Below are positions 6,645 through 12,955 of a stretch of 37,460 nucleotides of DNA, one piece after another. Origin of the DNA: a virus; the IMG/VR virus record IMGVR_UViG_3300039106_000411, positions 460 to 37,919 of that record, one strand, 5' to 3'. A model generated the notes under the pieces. The model ran no database searches and had not been told where the DNA came from. It saw only the letters and a list, made by a program, of their open reading frames with translations. Made by a program: the position numbers and the translations under genes. Position 1 is the first letter of the stretch. Every line of letters starts with the position of its first letter.

Positions 6645-7919
6645 TCATTCTTGAATTTCTTTGAAGGTGAATGTAGCCCCAGAGAACGCGAGAGGCAACT
6701 GCCAGTGCCGTGATCCGCCTCGGTTTTTATCGCACCACAGGTTTCTGAGTGCATCATCTGTGCCTCCATCTGGTTTCTCGACCTTGGAGATGATGAATAC
6801 ACCGTCAGCATCCTGACCGATTGCTCGTGATTCGCGCAGTTTGCCGGCATCGTTGAGTTGGCTTGCCGTGAGAATGTGCGTTCCAGTGCGTTTTGCCACT
6901 TGCTTCATCCTGCGTGAGATGCGTGCAATGATCTCTTCACGGGTTGCTCCCTTCCTGCCTTCATCCTCCATGAGTTGCAAGTAATCGACGACAGCAATGT
7001 CGTATCCTCCATGCTTGATGTCTGACAGGATATCGGAAGCACTTGCTGTGTCGGTATTGACCAGATCACAGCCCATCGTGGATAGTTGCCGAATCGACCG
7101 TGAAAGCATTTCCTGCTGTGCTCGACTCATAAAACCACTGTAGAGCGCACCGTTATCGACTCCGCTATCCTCACACAGGAGTCGCATCGTCTGCTCTGTG
7201 GTGGGCATCTCTAGCGAATACCAGGCTACTCTGGCACCGGCGACCAGTGCATTCCTCGCGCAGTTCTGCATGATTGCGCTCTTGCCGTCTGATGGCAGGC
7301 CGGCGAAGACGGTAACCCTACCTTTCTGCAATCCACCGCATTTTTGGTCGAGCATCGGGAAACCGGTCGTCCACCCAGGTATTGCTCCACCTCGTTTCAT
7401 CCGTTCTTCGATTTCATCCATCGTCTGGCTGATCGCGTCCTTAATCGTGATGCGTGACAGTTTGCGAACTACCACATTGTCGACTGCATCCAACGCTGCT
7501 TGTGCTTTTTCGATGGCATTCGCGATCGGTATGCTTTCGTCAGCAAACGCTGCTAATGCTGCTTGGTGCGCTTCAATGTTTCGTCGCGCCAAATATTTAT
7601 CTTCGACGACTCGCTTGTATTGCAGGTAATTGCTGGAGTGCGGGACAAAACAGAACAGCTCCGAGATGTAGGCTGCACCACCAACCGACTCCAACTCTCC
7701 CTTGTTGCGGAAGTGCTGAGTGAGCAGAGGCGCATCAATTGGGGATCCTGAGTCATACAGTGCCACAAGTCCGGTGAAAACCTTCCTGTGAACGTCTGAA
7801 TGGAATGCAGAGGCATTCAGCGTGTTTCGAGCATCACCAATACGTTCGACAGGATCTTGGAGGAAACACGAGATGAGCGAACTTTCAGCTTCGTTGGAAT
7901 GAGGTAGGTTTAGAGACAT
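6645..7919 (-). CDS. dnaB: Replicative DNA helicase, DnaB-like
   Basis: A hexameric helicase of this type unwinds DNA at the replication fork. The 424-residue protein has the N-terminal DnaB domain (AESSLISCFL..., residues 1-105), a linker, and a RecA-fold core. Walker A is GLPSDGKSA at about 207-215. SLEM at 235-238 and Walker B IAVVDYLQLM at 308-317 are classic, and SQLN at 353-356 with LRESRAIGQDAD at 361-372 matches the C-terminal DnaB motifs. The length is close to bacterial DnaB. It overlaps the DUF1376-type gene upstream by ten bases, a pairing seen in phages in which that protein helps load the helicase. No phage primase or DNA polymerase is present, so host enzymes must complete the replisome. 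Confidence 0.95.
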   Translation of the reverse strand: MSLNLPHSNEAESSLISCFLQDPVERIGDARNTLNASAFHSDVHRKVFTGLVALYDSGSPIDAPLLTQHFRNKGELESVGGAAYISELFCFVPHSSNYLQYKRVVEDKYLARRNIEAHQAALAAFADESIPIANAIEKAQAALDAVDNVVVRKLSRITIKDAISQTMDEIEERMKRGGAIPGWTTGFPMLDQKCGGLQKGRVTVFAGLPSDGKSAIMQNCARNALVAGARVAWYSLEMPTTEQTMRLLCEDSGVDNGALYSGFMSRAQQEMLSRSIRQLSTMGCDLVNTDTASASDILSDIKHGGYDIAVVDYLQLMEDEGRKGATREEIIARISRRMKQVAKRTGTHILTASQLNDAGKLRESRAIGQDADGVFIISKVEKPDGGTDDALRNLWCDKNRGGSRHWQLPLAFSGATFTFKEIQE

Positions 7920-8536
7920 GAAGGTGGTTGGAACTTGGGTTTGATATTGAGCGGTCGTTCACATTTCGACAACCAGTTCTGGAAAAAGCGTCGAGTATTC
8001 TTTCGGCTATGCTTCTGGCACCATTGGTGTGCTCTCTGGAATTCTGCTGTGATGTCGATTCCGGTGTAGTCTGGATTGGTCTTGAGTTGAGTCATCCATT
8101 CGTCGTCTGGTATTTCATTCCTGACCTTCTTCTTAGAGTTCGTAGAACTCTTAATTGGTAACGGAGACGGAGACGGAGACGGAGAGCTATCGTTTGCCAT
8201 ACCTTCTGCTAATGGCAAAACGATGGGTGTGCTATAGCTGTGCCATCGCTTTTCTGCTCCAGCTTTTCCAGCTTTTGCCTTCTCGATTTTGTATTCTTCC
8301 TGTTTAGTTCGTTCATTCTCAAGCCTTTTGTTCATTCCATCAGTGAACTTCTGTAACACATCAAGCGTTACATTTGTTCCGGCGATGCGATTCAATTTGT
8401 TTCGGTCACTGGGAATTTTTCCCTTCGACCACTGATAGCAAATCAAACGAATATATGCTCCAACCTCCTTCGCGGAAAGATCGCAAGTGCCGCCAATGAA
8501 GTCGTCGGCGTAGAATTGGAATGCTGGTGGTTTCAT
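7910..8536 (-). CDS. DUF1376 (YdaU)-type replication protein
   Basis: This 208-residue protein starts MKPPAFQFYADDFIGGT and continues SAKEVGAYIRLICYQW, the hallmark opening of DUF1376/YdaU proteins (P-x-F-x-FY--D-...--G-Y-RL---QW), a winged-helix-like domain found in phage replication blocks. A basic helix (about 75-97) is followed by a Ser-Pro run encoded by a hexanucleotide repeat. A C-terminal domain with TGIDITAEFQRAHQWCQ and TRRFFQNWL resembles the C-terminal part of replication initiator and helicase-loader-like proteins. It overlaps the helicase gene downstream and the dcm stop upstream (ATGA). A role as origin binding or helicase loading factor is likely but inferred. Confidence 0.85.
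   Translation of the reverse strand: MKPPAFQFYADDFIGGTCDLSAKEVGAYIRLICYQWSKGKIPSDRNKLNRIAGTNVTLDVLQKFTDGMNKRLENERTKQEEYKIEKAKAGKAGAEKRWHSYSTPIVLPLAEGMANDSSPSPSPSPLPIKSSTNSKKKVRNEIPDDEWMTQLKTNPDYTGIDITAEFQRAHQWCQKHSRKNTRRFFQNWLSKCERPLNIKPKFQPPSCL
8161..8184. repeat. Four tandem copies of ACGGAG in the DUF1376-type gene
   Basis: Positions 8161-8184 are four perfect copies of ACGGAG. On the coding strand this encodes Ser-Pro repeats in the linker between the two domains. The six-base unit keeps the reading frame when copies are gained or lost, so linker length can vary without breaking the gene. Confidence 0.9.
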
Positions 8537-9495
8537 GATTCTAAAAATGCTTTGACGAACTCCGCTGCGACCTGAGGTACGATTGCATTGCCATAACCGC
8601 GCAGTCGCACCACTCGTTCGGGAACCCCATGAGCCAACGGGAAAAATGCGGGTTCAGTTGGTATGCGACGGGTTTTTCCGTCTCGGCAGATGGGTTGATT
8701 TGAATTAGCCCAACTTGTCTTCCCAACTGGTCTAATCGGTTCCTGATACTCCCGTCTGGGTTCACTCCCGTAATCGACATGCCCACCGTGTCTTTGTGAT
8801 CCCTCGCCCCTGGTGTAGCCCATCCAGCGAGCGTAGAGTGTTCCGTCTCGTTCTGTGTATTCGTATCCATCCTGTGTTGGCCATGGACATTTGCAATCGT
8901 CGGTGTAGCTGAGTCCGCAAATTGAGCACTCATCCCCTGGTTCGTCCTCGTCTCCTCCGAGGCAGTCTGCGGCAAAACTGACTTTTTTCCAGTTGTCCAA
9001 ACTCGCGGCCCAATAGAGTCGTTGCCGGATGTGCGGTGCGCCGACGCTGTGTGCGCCCAATACAGCCGACCCGCAGGCGTAGTTTTCTGACTCCAGGTCT
9101 GCTTGTATTCCATCAAGCCATCCTTTCCCAATTGCTGACGCAACCTGCTCGCCAAAAACTGCGTCAGGGCGGCACTCCTTGATGAGATCAAAGAAGACTG
9201 GCCAGAGGTGGCGTTCGTCTTTGTCTCCAAGTCCTTTGCCTGCTGAACTAAACGGCTGGCATGGACACGATCCTGTCCAAACGGGTCGATCTGCTGGCCA
9301 TCCTGCAAGCTGGAGTGCAAGTGACCATCCACCGATTCCAGCGAAGAAATGGCATTGAGTATAGTGCCGGAGTTCGTTGGGTTGCACTTCTGCAATTGAT
9401 CGTTCGTCCACATCTCCAGTTGGAATGAGTCCTGCGATGATGAGTTCGCGTAACCATGCTGCTGTTTTGATGTCGTGTTCATTGTAGTAGTTCAT
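8533..9495 (-). CDS. dcm: DNA (cytosine-5)-methyltransferase
   Basis: The enzyme transfers a methyl group from S-adenosylmethionine to cytosine in DNA. In 320 residues it has motif I FFAGIGGWSLAL (50-61), motif IV GSCPCQPFS with catalytic Cys79, a motif VI-like FGEQVAS (114-120, in place of ENV), motif VIII RQRLYW (157-162) and motif X YGNAIVPQVAAEF (301-313). A Cys-rich insert (190-204: C-SIC-...-CKC) lies in the target recognition part, as in other phage relatives. No restriction partner is near, so it is an orphan enzyme, probably protecting phage DNA from host restriction. The start follows an AACACAACACAAC leader with no SD site. The same DNA carries a second open frame of 313 codons, described separately. 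Confidence 0.93.
   Translation of the reverse strand: MNYYNEHDIKTAAWLRELIIAGLIPTGDVDERSIAEVQPNELRHYTQCHFFAGIGGWSLALQLAGWPADRPVWTGSCPCQPFSSAGKGLGDKDERHLWPVFFDLIKECRPDAVFGEQVASAIGKGWLDGIQADLESENYACGSAVLGAHSVGAPHIRQRLYWAASLDNWKKVSFAADCLGGDEDEPGDECSICGLSYTDDCKCPWPTQDGYEYTERDGTLYARWMGYTRGEGSQRHGGHVDYGSEPRREYQEPIRPVGKTSWANSNQPICRDGKTRRIPTEPAFFPLAHGVPERVVRLRGYGNAIVPQVAAEFVKAFLES
8541..9482 (-). CDS. Second long reading frame inside dcm (overprinted gene candidate)
   Basis: An uninterrupted frame of 313 codons, shifted +1 relative to dcm, starts at ATG 9482 (13 bases inside dcm) and ends eight bases before its stop. The predicted protein has features I recognise from separately annotated phage proteins: SSLISSRSAALTQFLASRL (97-114), YKQTWSQKTTPAGRLYWAHT (126-145), ASAHRTSGNDS (147-157), GWATPGARDHKD (220-231), and NPHFSRWLMGFPNEW (277-291). 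The last is close to the LNPRFxEWLMGxPxxW signature seen near methyltransferase C-termini. It has no methyltransferase motifs of its own. Translation could follow from the nearby ATG, also in an A/C-rich context. Whether both frames are expressed is unproven. Confidence 0.5.
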   Translation of the reverse strand: MNTTSKQQHGYANSSSQDSFQLEMWTNDQLQKCNPTNSGTILNAISSLESVDGHLHSSLQDGQQIDPFGQDRVHASRLVQQAKDLETKTNATSGQSSLISSRSAALTQFLASRLRQQLGKDGLMEYKQTWSQKTTPAGRLYWAHTASAHRTSGNDSIGPRVWTTGKKSVLPQTASEETRTNQGMSAQFADSATPTIANVHGQHRMDTNTQNETEHSTLAGWATPGARDHKDTVGMSITGVNPDGSIRNRLDQLGRQVGLIQINPSAETEKPVAYQLNPHFSRWLMGFPNEWCDCAVMAMQSYLRSQRSSSKHF

Positions 9496-9513
9496 GTTGT
9501 GTTGTGTTGTGTT
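9496..9513 (-). promoter_or_regulatory. A/C-rich leader of dcm (tandem AACAC units)
   Basis: Directly before the dcm ATG the minus strand reads AACACAACACAACACAAC, a pentamer repeat with no G and no Shine-Dalgarno match. Similar leaders precede many early genes here (for example at 12216, 17602, 17967, 18401 and 19000). An unstructured, G-free leader would favour initiation without SD pairing; this is inference. Confidence 0.6.
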
Positions 9514-9552
9514 ATTTTTTGAACGTGCGCTGCACCGAACTGCGTCGGTGAG

Positions 9553-9855
9553 CTATTTGTTCTGCCCTCTCGCGAGTGCGAGGCGGTAGTTGGTTTCGAG
9601 TGCCATCCAGAAGCGCGCGGGGATGTTGAGCGCGTGCTCAAGCTCCAGCGCCGTGTGCTCAGTGATTCGCGCCTTCGCGTGGATGATTTCGTTGATCGTC
9701 TTGATTGGCCTGCCCATCGTTTCGGCGAGCAGCGTTTGTGAGATGCCCTTTGCTTTCAGTGTCTCGCGCAGAGTGTCCCCCGGTGGCGTAGCGTAAGGCA
9801 GAACCATGGCACTGCTGCCAACATTCGGGGCGGATGTAGTCTTTCGTGATTTCAT
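9553..9855 (-). CDS. higA: HigA-family antitoxin / XRE-type DNA-binding protein
   Basis: This 100-residue protein matches HigA antitoxins: after a 20-residue basic lead it reads TPPGDTLRETLKAKGISQ, then a helix-turn-helix (about 38-60, TLLAETMGRPIKTINEIIHA) and RITEHTALELEHALNIPARF with FWMALETNYR at the end, the normal family ending. HigA proteins bind their own operator and neutralise the HigB mRNA interferase. No HigB/RelE-like gene lies next to it: the overlapping upstream gene (9852-10187) does not look like a toxin. It may act as a regulator, or as a stand-alone antitoxin that blocks a host toxin-antitoxin defence. It starts by ATGA overlap with the upstream gene. Confidence 0.9.
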   Translation of the reverse strand: MKSRKTTSAPNVGSSAMVLPYATPPGDTLRETLKAKGISQTLLAETMGRPIKTINEIIHAKARITEHTALELEHALNIPARFWMALETNYRLALARGQNK

Positions 9856-10187
9856 GAGTCAGTCGCCGCCCCTTCGGTCGGCAGAGTTGAAGCGTTCATC
9901 CGAGAATCAGACCATTGATCGGCCATCGCTTGAGCGATTCCGGCGTAGGTCGCGGATCGGAGTTTCCATCTGTCCGCGCTTGGCGGCATCTTGAAGATTC
10001 GTTGTTCCCGGCCTTCCACGATTTCCGTGGGTTCCAGCTTCGGGAGGTTCTTGAGCCAGTCGCGCAATTTGCCGACGATCAACTCAGAACAAGCGGATGC
10101 AGGCAACCCAGTGGGGCTATCTGTCGGAGTTTGAATATCAGTTTCTTCGATCATAGTTTTTGGTGGTTGAAAGTCTTTCGTGGTCAT
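9852..10187 (-). CDS. Hypothetical protein upstream of the antitoxin gene
   Basis: I do not recognise this 111-residue protein. The first 30 residues are Thr/Pro/Ser-rich and probably unstructured. A central segment ELIVGKLRDWLKNLPKLEP looks helical, followed by VEGREQRIFKMPPSADRWKL. The end is again Ser/Thr/Ala-rich. It has no toxin signature such as a RelE/HigB fold. It overlaps both neighbours by ATGA, so it is translationally coupled to the gene before it and to the HigA-like gene after it. Confidence 0.7.
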   Translation of the reverse strand: MTTKDFQPPKTMIEETDIQTPTDSPTGLPASACSELIVGKLRDWLKNLPKLEPTEIVEGREQRIFKMPPSADRWKLRSATYAGIAQAMADQWSDSRMNASTLPTEGAATDS

Positions 10188-10420
10188 GCCCCACGGGTTG
10201 CCTGATCCTTTTCGTTATCCATTTGCCAGTAAGCGGGCCGGAGGGCTTTGATACCTTTCCTCCCGCACAGCACGACCTCGACCATTTGTCCATCCATCGG
10301 AGTTGCGAGGTTTGCGAGGCGCGACATCTCCAGCCCGAAGGTTGCGGACGTAAATACTCCATCATTCCCACCGAAAGAGCGGCAGGCGTTGAGACATGCT
10401 AAGTGAATAAGATCGTTCAT
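10184..10420 (-). CDS. Hypothetical small protein
   Basis: This 78-residue protein is unrecognised. ATG at 10420 was chosen; the frame is open back to TTG at 10441. The sequence begins MNDLIHLACLNACRSFGG and has a later stretch QMVEVVLCGRKGIKALRPAYW. Three Cys residues are scattered without zinc spacing. It overlaps the next gene by four bases. Nothing in it gives a function. Confidence 0.65.
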   Translation of the reverse strand: MNDLIHLACLNACRSFGGNDGVFTSATFGLEMSRLANLATPMDGQMVEVVLCGRKGIKALRPAYWQMDNEKDQATRGA

Positions 10421-10467
10421 GGGTAAGAAAAATGCAGACAACCGCCGATAGCGTCTGCTGTGTTGAT

Positions 10468-10770
10468 TTACGCCATCGGCGGCGGGGTCTGATTTTTGTC
10501 GTCATGCAAATAGTTCTGAATGTCCTCATACAACCCCATCTCCATCCGGCCCGCTGAATCGCGGCAACGGGTCAGGAGTCGGGATGCTGCTTGGAGTTTG
10601 ACGGCTTGTTCCATCAGCGTCTTCTGACGGTCAATGAGTCGTTCGTTGAGTTCCGTGATGTCGCGTTCAAGTTGGCGGGCGAAGTCTGCCAATACTACAT
10701 GGTGGTCAATATCCTCAAAGCAACTTGGGACTCGTAGGATTTCTGCGTCTGTTCGTGGTGTGTCGCTCAT
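10468..10770 (-). CDS. DTPRTD-type small protein, paralogue 1
   Basis: This 100-residue protein begins MSDTPRTDAEILRVPSCFED and contains VLADFARQLERDITELNERL, a long amphipathic helix that continues as a probable coiled coil to about residue 75. The same two blocks (DTPRTD and ADFARQLERE) occur in the gene immediately upstream, so the pair arose by tandem duplication. Proteins starting SDTPRTDA with a following FAR-LERE helix are common in phages as I recall, without a known function. It starts by ATGA overlap with its paralogue. Confidence 0.8.
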   Translation of the reverse strand: MSDTPRTDAEILRVPSCFEDIDHHVVLADFARQLERDITELNERLIDRQKTLMEQAVKLQAASRLLTRCRDSAGRMEMGLYEDIQNYLHDDKNQTPPPMA

Positions 10771-11027
10771 GGTTGAACTCCTTTCGCTTTTGCGATTATA
10801 ACGTGAGCATAATCAAGACCGCAGTCGCACGATTCGCCCGCCCTGTTGATTAGTAGGCAATCATCAGCATGGCCGTGACTGGTAAGAAGTTTCAAAGCCT
10901 CCAGCAACTCAGCGTTTTCGCGCTCAAGCTGGCGGGCGAAGTCTGCGCGCACATAGCCTTGACTGATTTCTCCAGTTGGCACAGGCAGCGAAAAAGCCTC
11001 ATTGTCTGTTCGTGGTGTGTCGGTCAT
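10767..11027 (-). CDS. DTPRTD-type small protein, paralogue 2
   Basis: This 86-residue protein reads MTDTPRTDNEAFSLPVPTGE, then YVRADFARQLERENAELLEA, clearly related to the next gene downstream. Its C-terminal part differs: DDCLLINRAGESCDCGLDYA has three Cys (C-x11-C-x-C by eye) in place of the long helix. It overlaps genes on both sides by four bases. The shared front and different end suggest that only the N-terminal module is under common constraint. Function unknown. Confidence 0.8.
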   Translation of the reverse strand: MTDTPRTDNEAFSLPVPTGEISQGYVRADFARQLERENAELLEALKLLTSHGHADDCLLINRAGESCDCGLDYAHVIIAKAKGVQP

Positions 11028-11233
11028 AGGGTTTCATCTGTGTTTTGAATTTCAAGACTAACAAGGTTCAAAATATGTCTCTTGTTCGCCCATTGGATAA
11101 GTTCTCCAACCGTTGTAGCCACGGTAACGGGTAAAATGTGCCGAAAAACATGTGAACTATCGTATCCCGTTTGGTTTGTTACCGTTGCTATAGCAATGAT
11201 ATTTTTGGTTTTGAGGTGTTCGGTGGTGGTCAT
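11024..11233 (-). CDS. Hypothetical small protein
   Basis: This 69-residue protein is unrecognised. It begins MTTTEHLKTKNIIAIATVTN and is rich in beta-forming residues (HVFRHILPVTVATTVGELI), followed by a helix (IQWANKRHILNLV). It might be a small alpha/beta protein. It starts four bases after the upstream stop and overlaps the next gene by ATGA. No catalytic or metal-binding motif is seen. Confidence 0.65.
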   Translation of the reverse strand: MTTTEHLKTKNIIAIATVTNQTGYDSSHVFRHILPVTVATTVGELIQWANKRHILNLVSLEIQNTDETL

Positions 11234-11236
11234 AAA

Positions 11237-11545
11237 TTATTTCCAAAGTCCAAGGGTTAGGCCGAATGCTTCGGCTCGTTGTGCGGCGGTTGCGTGACAA
11301 CGCCCTTTTTGTTCTTGGGTAGCTTCTCCGAGAAACCGCACATATTTTACCCATTGTTCTCCTGCCAACAGCTTCTCCGCCTCATGCATCGCGTTGAGGT
11401 CGGAGAAGTAGTCGGGCGTATGCTTTTTATGCGCTCCCTTAACTGGCTGGAATCCTCGCGCCTGCCCATTGTGGCAAGTGCAAGGCTCGATTTCAGTCCA
11501 CCCGCAAGCCTCTGCAATTTTGATTTGTTTTTGTTCTTGGGTCAT
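11237..11545 (-). CDS. Hypothetical protein, ABA-sandwich-like phage family (tentative)
   Basis: This 102-residue protein starts MTQEQKQIKIAEACGWTEIE, then has PDYFSDLNAMHEAEKLLAGE and ends CHATAAQRAEAFGLTLGLWK. The order 'IAEACGW ... P.Y..DLNAMHEAEK ... HATA.QRAEAFL.TLG.W' is a recurring pattern of small phage proteins, which I associate with an alpha/beta sandwich domain (BC1872-like). Their function is not established. A CTCHNG segment near residue 22 is an extra short Cys pair. It overlaps the upstream gene by four bases. Confidence 0.78.
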   Translation of the reverse strand: MTQEQKQIKIAEACGWTEIEPCTCHNGQARGFQPVKGAHKKHTPDYFSDLNAMHEAEKLLAGEQWVKYVRFLGEATQEQKGRCHATAAQRAEAFGLTLGLWK

Positions 11546-11976
11546 ACCGTGACCTCCTTAGTGCAGGGTTTCCATTCGTTGCTGCCGTGCTGGCGGCGAA
11601 GGTAGGCTGTGGCTAGGTCTGCGTAAGACACTTGACCTGTCCATATGAGTCCGACTCCATGTTTGCCCCACAGGTTTGCTGTTTGTACGCGTCCTTTATC
11701 AAAGTCCGATTTAAACTCATCCGTGGCGCGGATGTCGTTCATGTCCAAGGGGACAAGGGCGGGTTCGGTTGGTGGCGAAATCTGATTCGTTACCAAATCC
11801 TCCATGACAGCATCCTTCACCGCTTGAGCAAAGGCTTGACGGGCTGGTTCGTCCGCTTCCCATGAGTGAGATTGTTCTGATACGCTCATATAGTGGTATC
11901 TTTTGTTATCGGCAAATGCCGCCGCGGCAAATGCCGCCGCTGCGCCGATGTCGGCGAGTTCTTTTGGGGTTTTCAT
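11542..11976 (-). CDS. Hypothetical protein with Ala-rich repeat at its N-terminus
   Basis: This 144-residue protein is unrecognised. Its start, MKTPKELADIGAAAAFAAAA, contains a tandem AAAAF-type repeat encoded by two perfect 15-bp copies (11911-11940). The rest is mixed; NLWGKHGVGLIWTGQVSYAD in the second half looks like a compact beta-rich segment. It overlaps the genes on both sides by ATGA. The Ala-rich repeat could be a recent slippage expansion. Confidence 0.7.
   Translation of the reverse strand: MKTPKELADIGAAAAFAAAAFADNKRYHYMSVSEQSHSWEADEPARQAFAQAVKDAVMEDLVTNQISPPTEPALVPLDMNDIRATDEFKSDFDKGRVQTANLWGKHGVGLIWTGQVSYADLATAYLRRQHGSNEWKPCTKEVTV
11911..11940. repeat. Perfect 15-bp tandem duplication
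   Basis: GGCAAATGCCGCCGC occurs twice in a row (11911-11925 and 11926-11940). It lies in frame in the Ala-rich N-terminus of the gene at 11542-11976 and adds five residues per copy. The perfect identity of the two copies suggests a recent event. Confidence 0.92.
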
Positions 11977-12215
11977 AATGTTCGTGCTTTGTATTTCGAC
12001 AGTTTCGTAACCTTCAAAGGATACTCAAGATCCTCAGCCCACTTCCGCATATCGTCGATGTTGTAACCGACTCTGCGTTCAGCTTTTGATACTGGGTATC
12101 CTGCCAGCAAGATTGCGTTTGCACGCTTTAAAATTCGCAGTTTGTCATCGTTTGTTAGTGCAGCATGCAGAGCATACTTCCTTCGACCTGCCAGGGTTCG
12201 TTCTGTTGTGTTCAT
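11973..12215 (-). CDS. Small basic helix-turn-helix-like protein
   Basis: This 80-residue protein is basic and helical. Residues about 20-60 (TNDDKLRILKRANAILLAG, then KAERRVGYNIDDMRKWAEDL) could form a helix-turn-helix of the type that reads 'ILL-GY-V-KAERR-GY---D-RKWAEDL'. A DNA-binding regulator is plausible but unproven. The ATG follows a leader without SD (AATAAACAAAACA). It overlaps the next gene by four bases and lies just after the SSB gene. Confidence 0.72.
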   Translation of the reverse strand: MNTTERTLAGRRKYALHAALTNDDKLRILKRANAILLAGYPVSKAERRVGYNIDDMRKWAEDLEYPLKVTKLSKYKARTL

Positions 12216-12233
12216 TGTTTTGTTTATTGGTTA

Positions 12234-12659
12234 TCAGAAAGTAATTTCGTCAGTAGAATCAAGGTCAGGCTCAGGCTTTTGATAAGTGATCTTGCGTGAC
12301 GGCAATTGATCTGATCGCTCTGGCATTGCTGGTTGAGCGGATCTTGCTTTGTCATTTGGTAGCAAGGTGAACTGGGTGACAACGAAGATGAGTTTGCGCT
12401 TTTCCTCACCGGTTGTCTTATCGTTCCACTTGTCCTCATCAAGCCTAGTTTCGATAGCAATGACGTGACCTTTCTTCACAAAGTTAGCAAAAGTTTCAGC
12501 CGGCTTTTTCCAGATTTTGAAATCCAGAAACACGGTTTTCTTTTTGTCACCGAATCCAATGTCGAGTGCTCCGCTGAATTGAGCGACTGCTGACCCATCA
12601 GGTGTGTAACGGATGTCTGGATCACGAGTTAAGCGGACGATAAATTGTTGTGCGTTCAT
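12234..12659 (-). CDS. ssb: Single-stranded DNA-binding protein
   Basis: SSB coats exposed single strands during replication and recombination. The 141-residue protein has the OB-fold pattern of SSB: FIVRLTRDPDIRYTPDGSAV, then KTVFLDFKIWKKPAETFANF and KKGHVIAIETRLDEDKW, followed by LIFVVTQFTLL at about 89-99. The tail is Pro/Asp-rich and ends DSTDEITF, close to the acidic DDxIPF tail that recruits partner proteins. It works with the RecT/nuclease pair and the helicase. The ATG overlaps the stop of the gene before it. Confidence 0.93.
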   Translation of the reverse strand: MNAQQFIVRLTRDPDIRYTPDGSAVAQFSGALDIGFGDKKKTVFLDFKIWKKPAETFANFVKKGHVIAIETRLDEDKWNDKTTGEEKRKLIFVVTQFTLLPNDKARSAQPAMPERSDQLPSRKITYQKPEPDLDSTDEITF

Positions 12660-12955
12660 TTGGTTATTTCTTTTTTAGGGTTAGTTGACTTTGACGTTGA
12701 TGCTGCGCTCCACAATTTGGTGATGACATCTGGCGGAATGCAATGCGTTGAGCTACCACACAGCCAGTTGACAATTCGCGCCATTGGGATTTTGGATTTC
12801 TCCGAGAGTCGTTTGATAGTGACTGCATTGCGAATCATCTCTGATCGTATAAGTTTGGAAAGATCACGAGACAAATTGTCTGCTTCGATTGTTTGCTGAG
12901 ACGCAATAACTCGTGATCGAGCGAGTGCTTTTCTCATGGACTGGATGCTATTCAT
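12656..12955 (-). CDS. Small helix-turn-helix protein (XRE-like, tentative)
   Basis: This 99-residue protein starts at ATG 12955, inside the end of the rusA-like gene, and ends with ATGA overlap at ssb. A longer frame reaches 13069 but would lie over the conserved part of the resolvase, so the internal ATG is preferred. Residues 45-68, TIKRLSEKSKIPMARIVNWL, fit a helix-turn-helix similar to XRE repressors (xLSxxSGIPxxxIxxxLxG). The ends are basic. It could be a transcription regulator; a target such as the repeats at 3950 or 37010 is speculation. Confidence 0.7.
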   Translation of the reverse strand: MNSIQSMRKALARSRVIASQQTIEADNLSRDLSKLIRSEMIRNAVTIKRLSEKSKIPMARIVNWLCGSSTHCIPPDVITKLWSAASTSKSTNPKKEITK

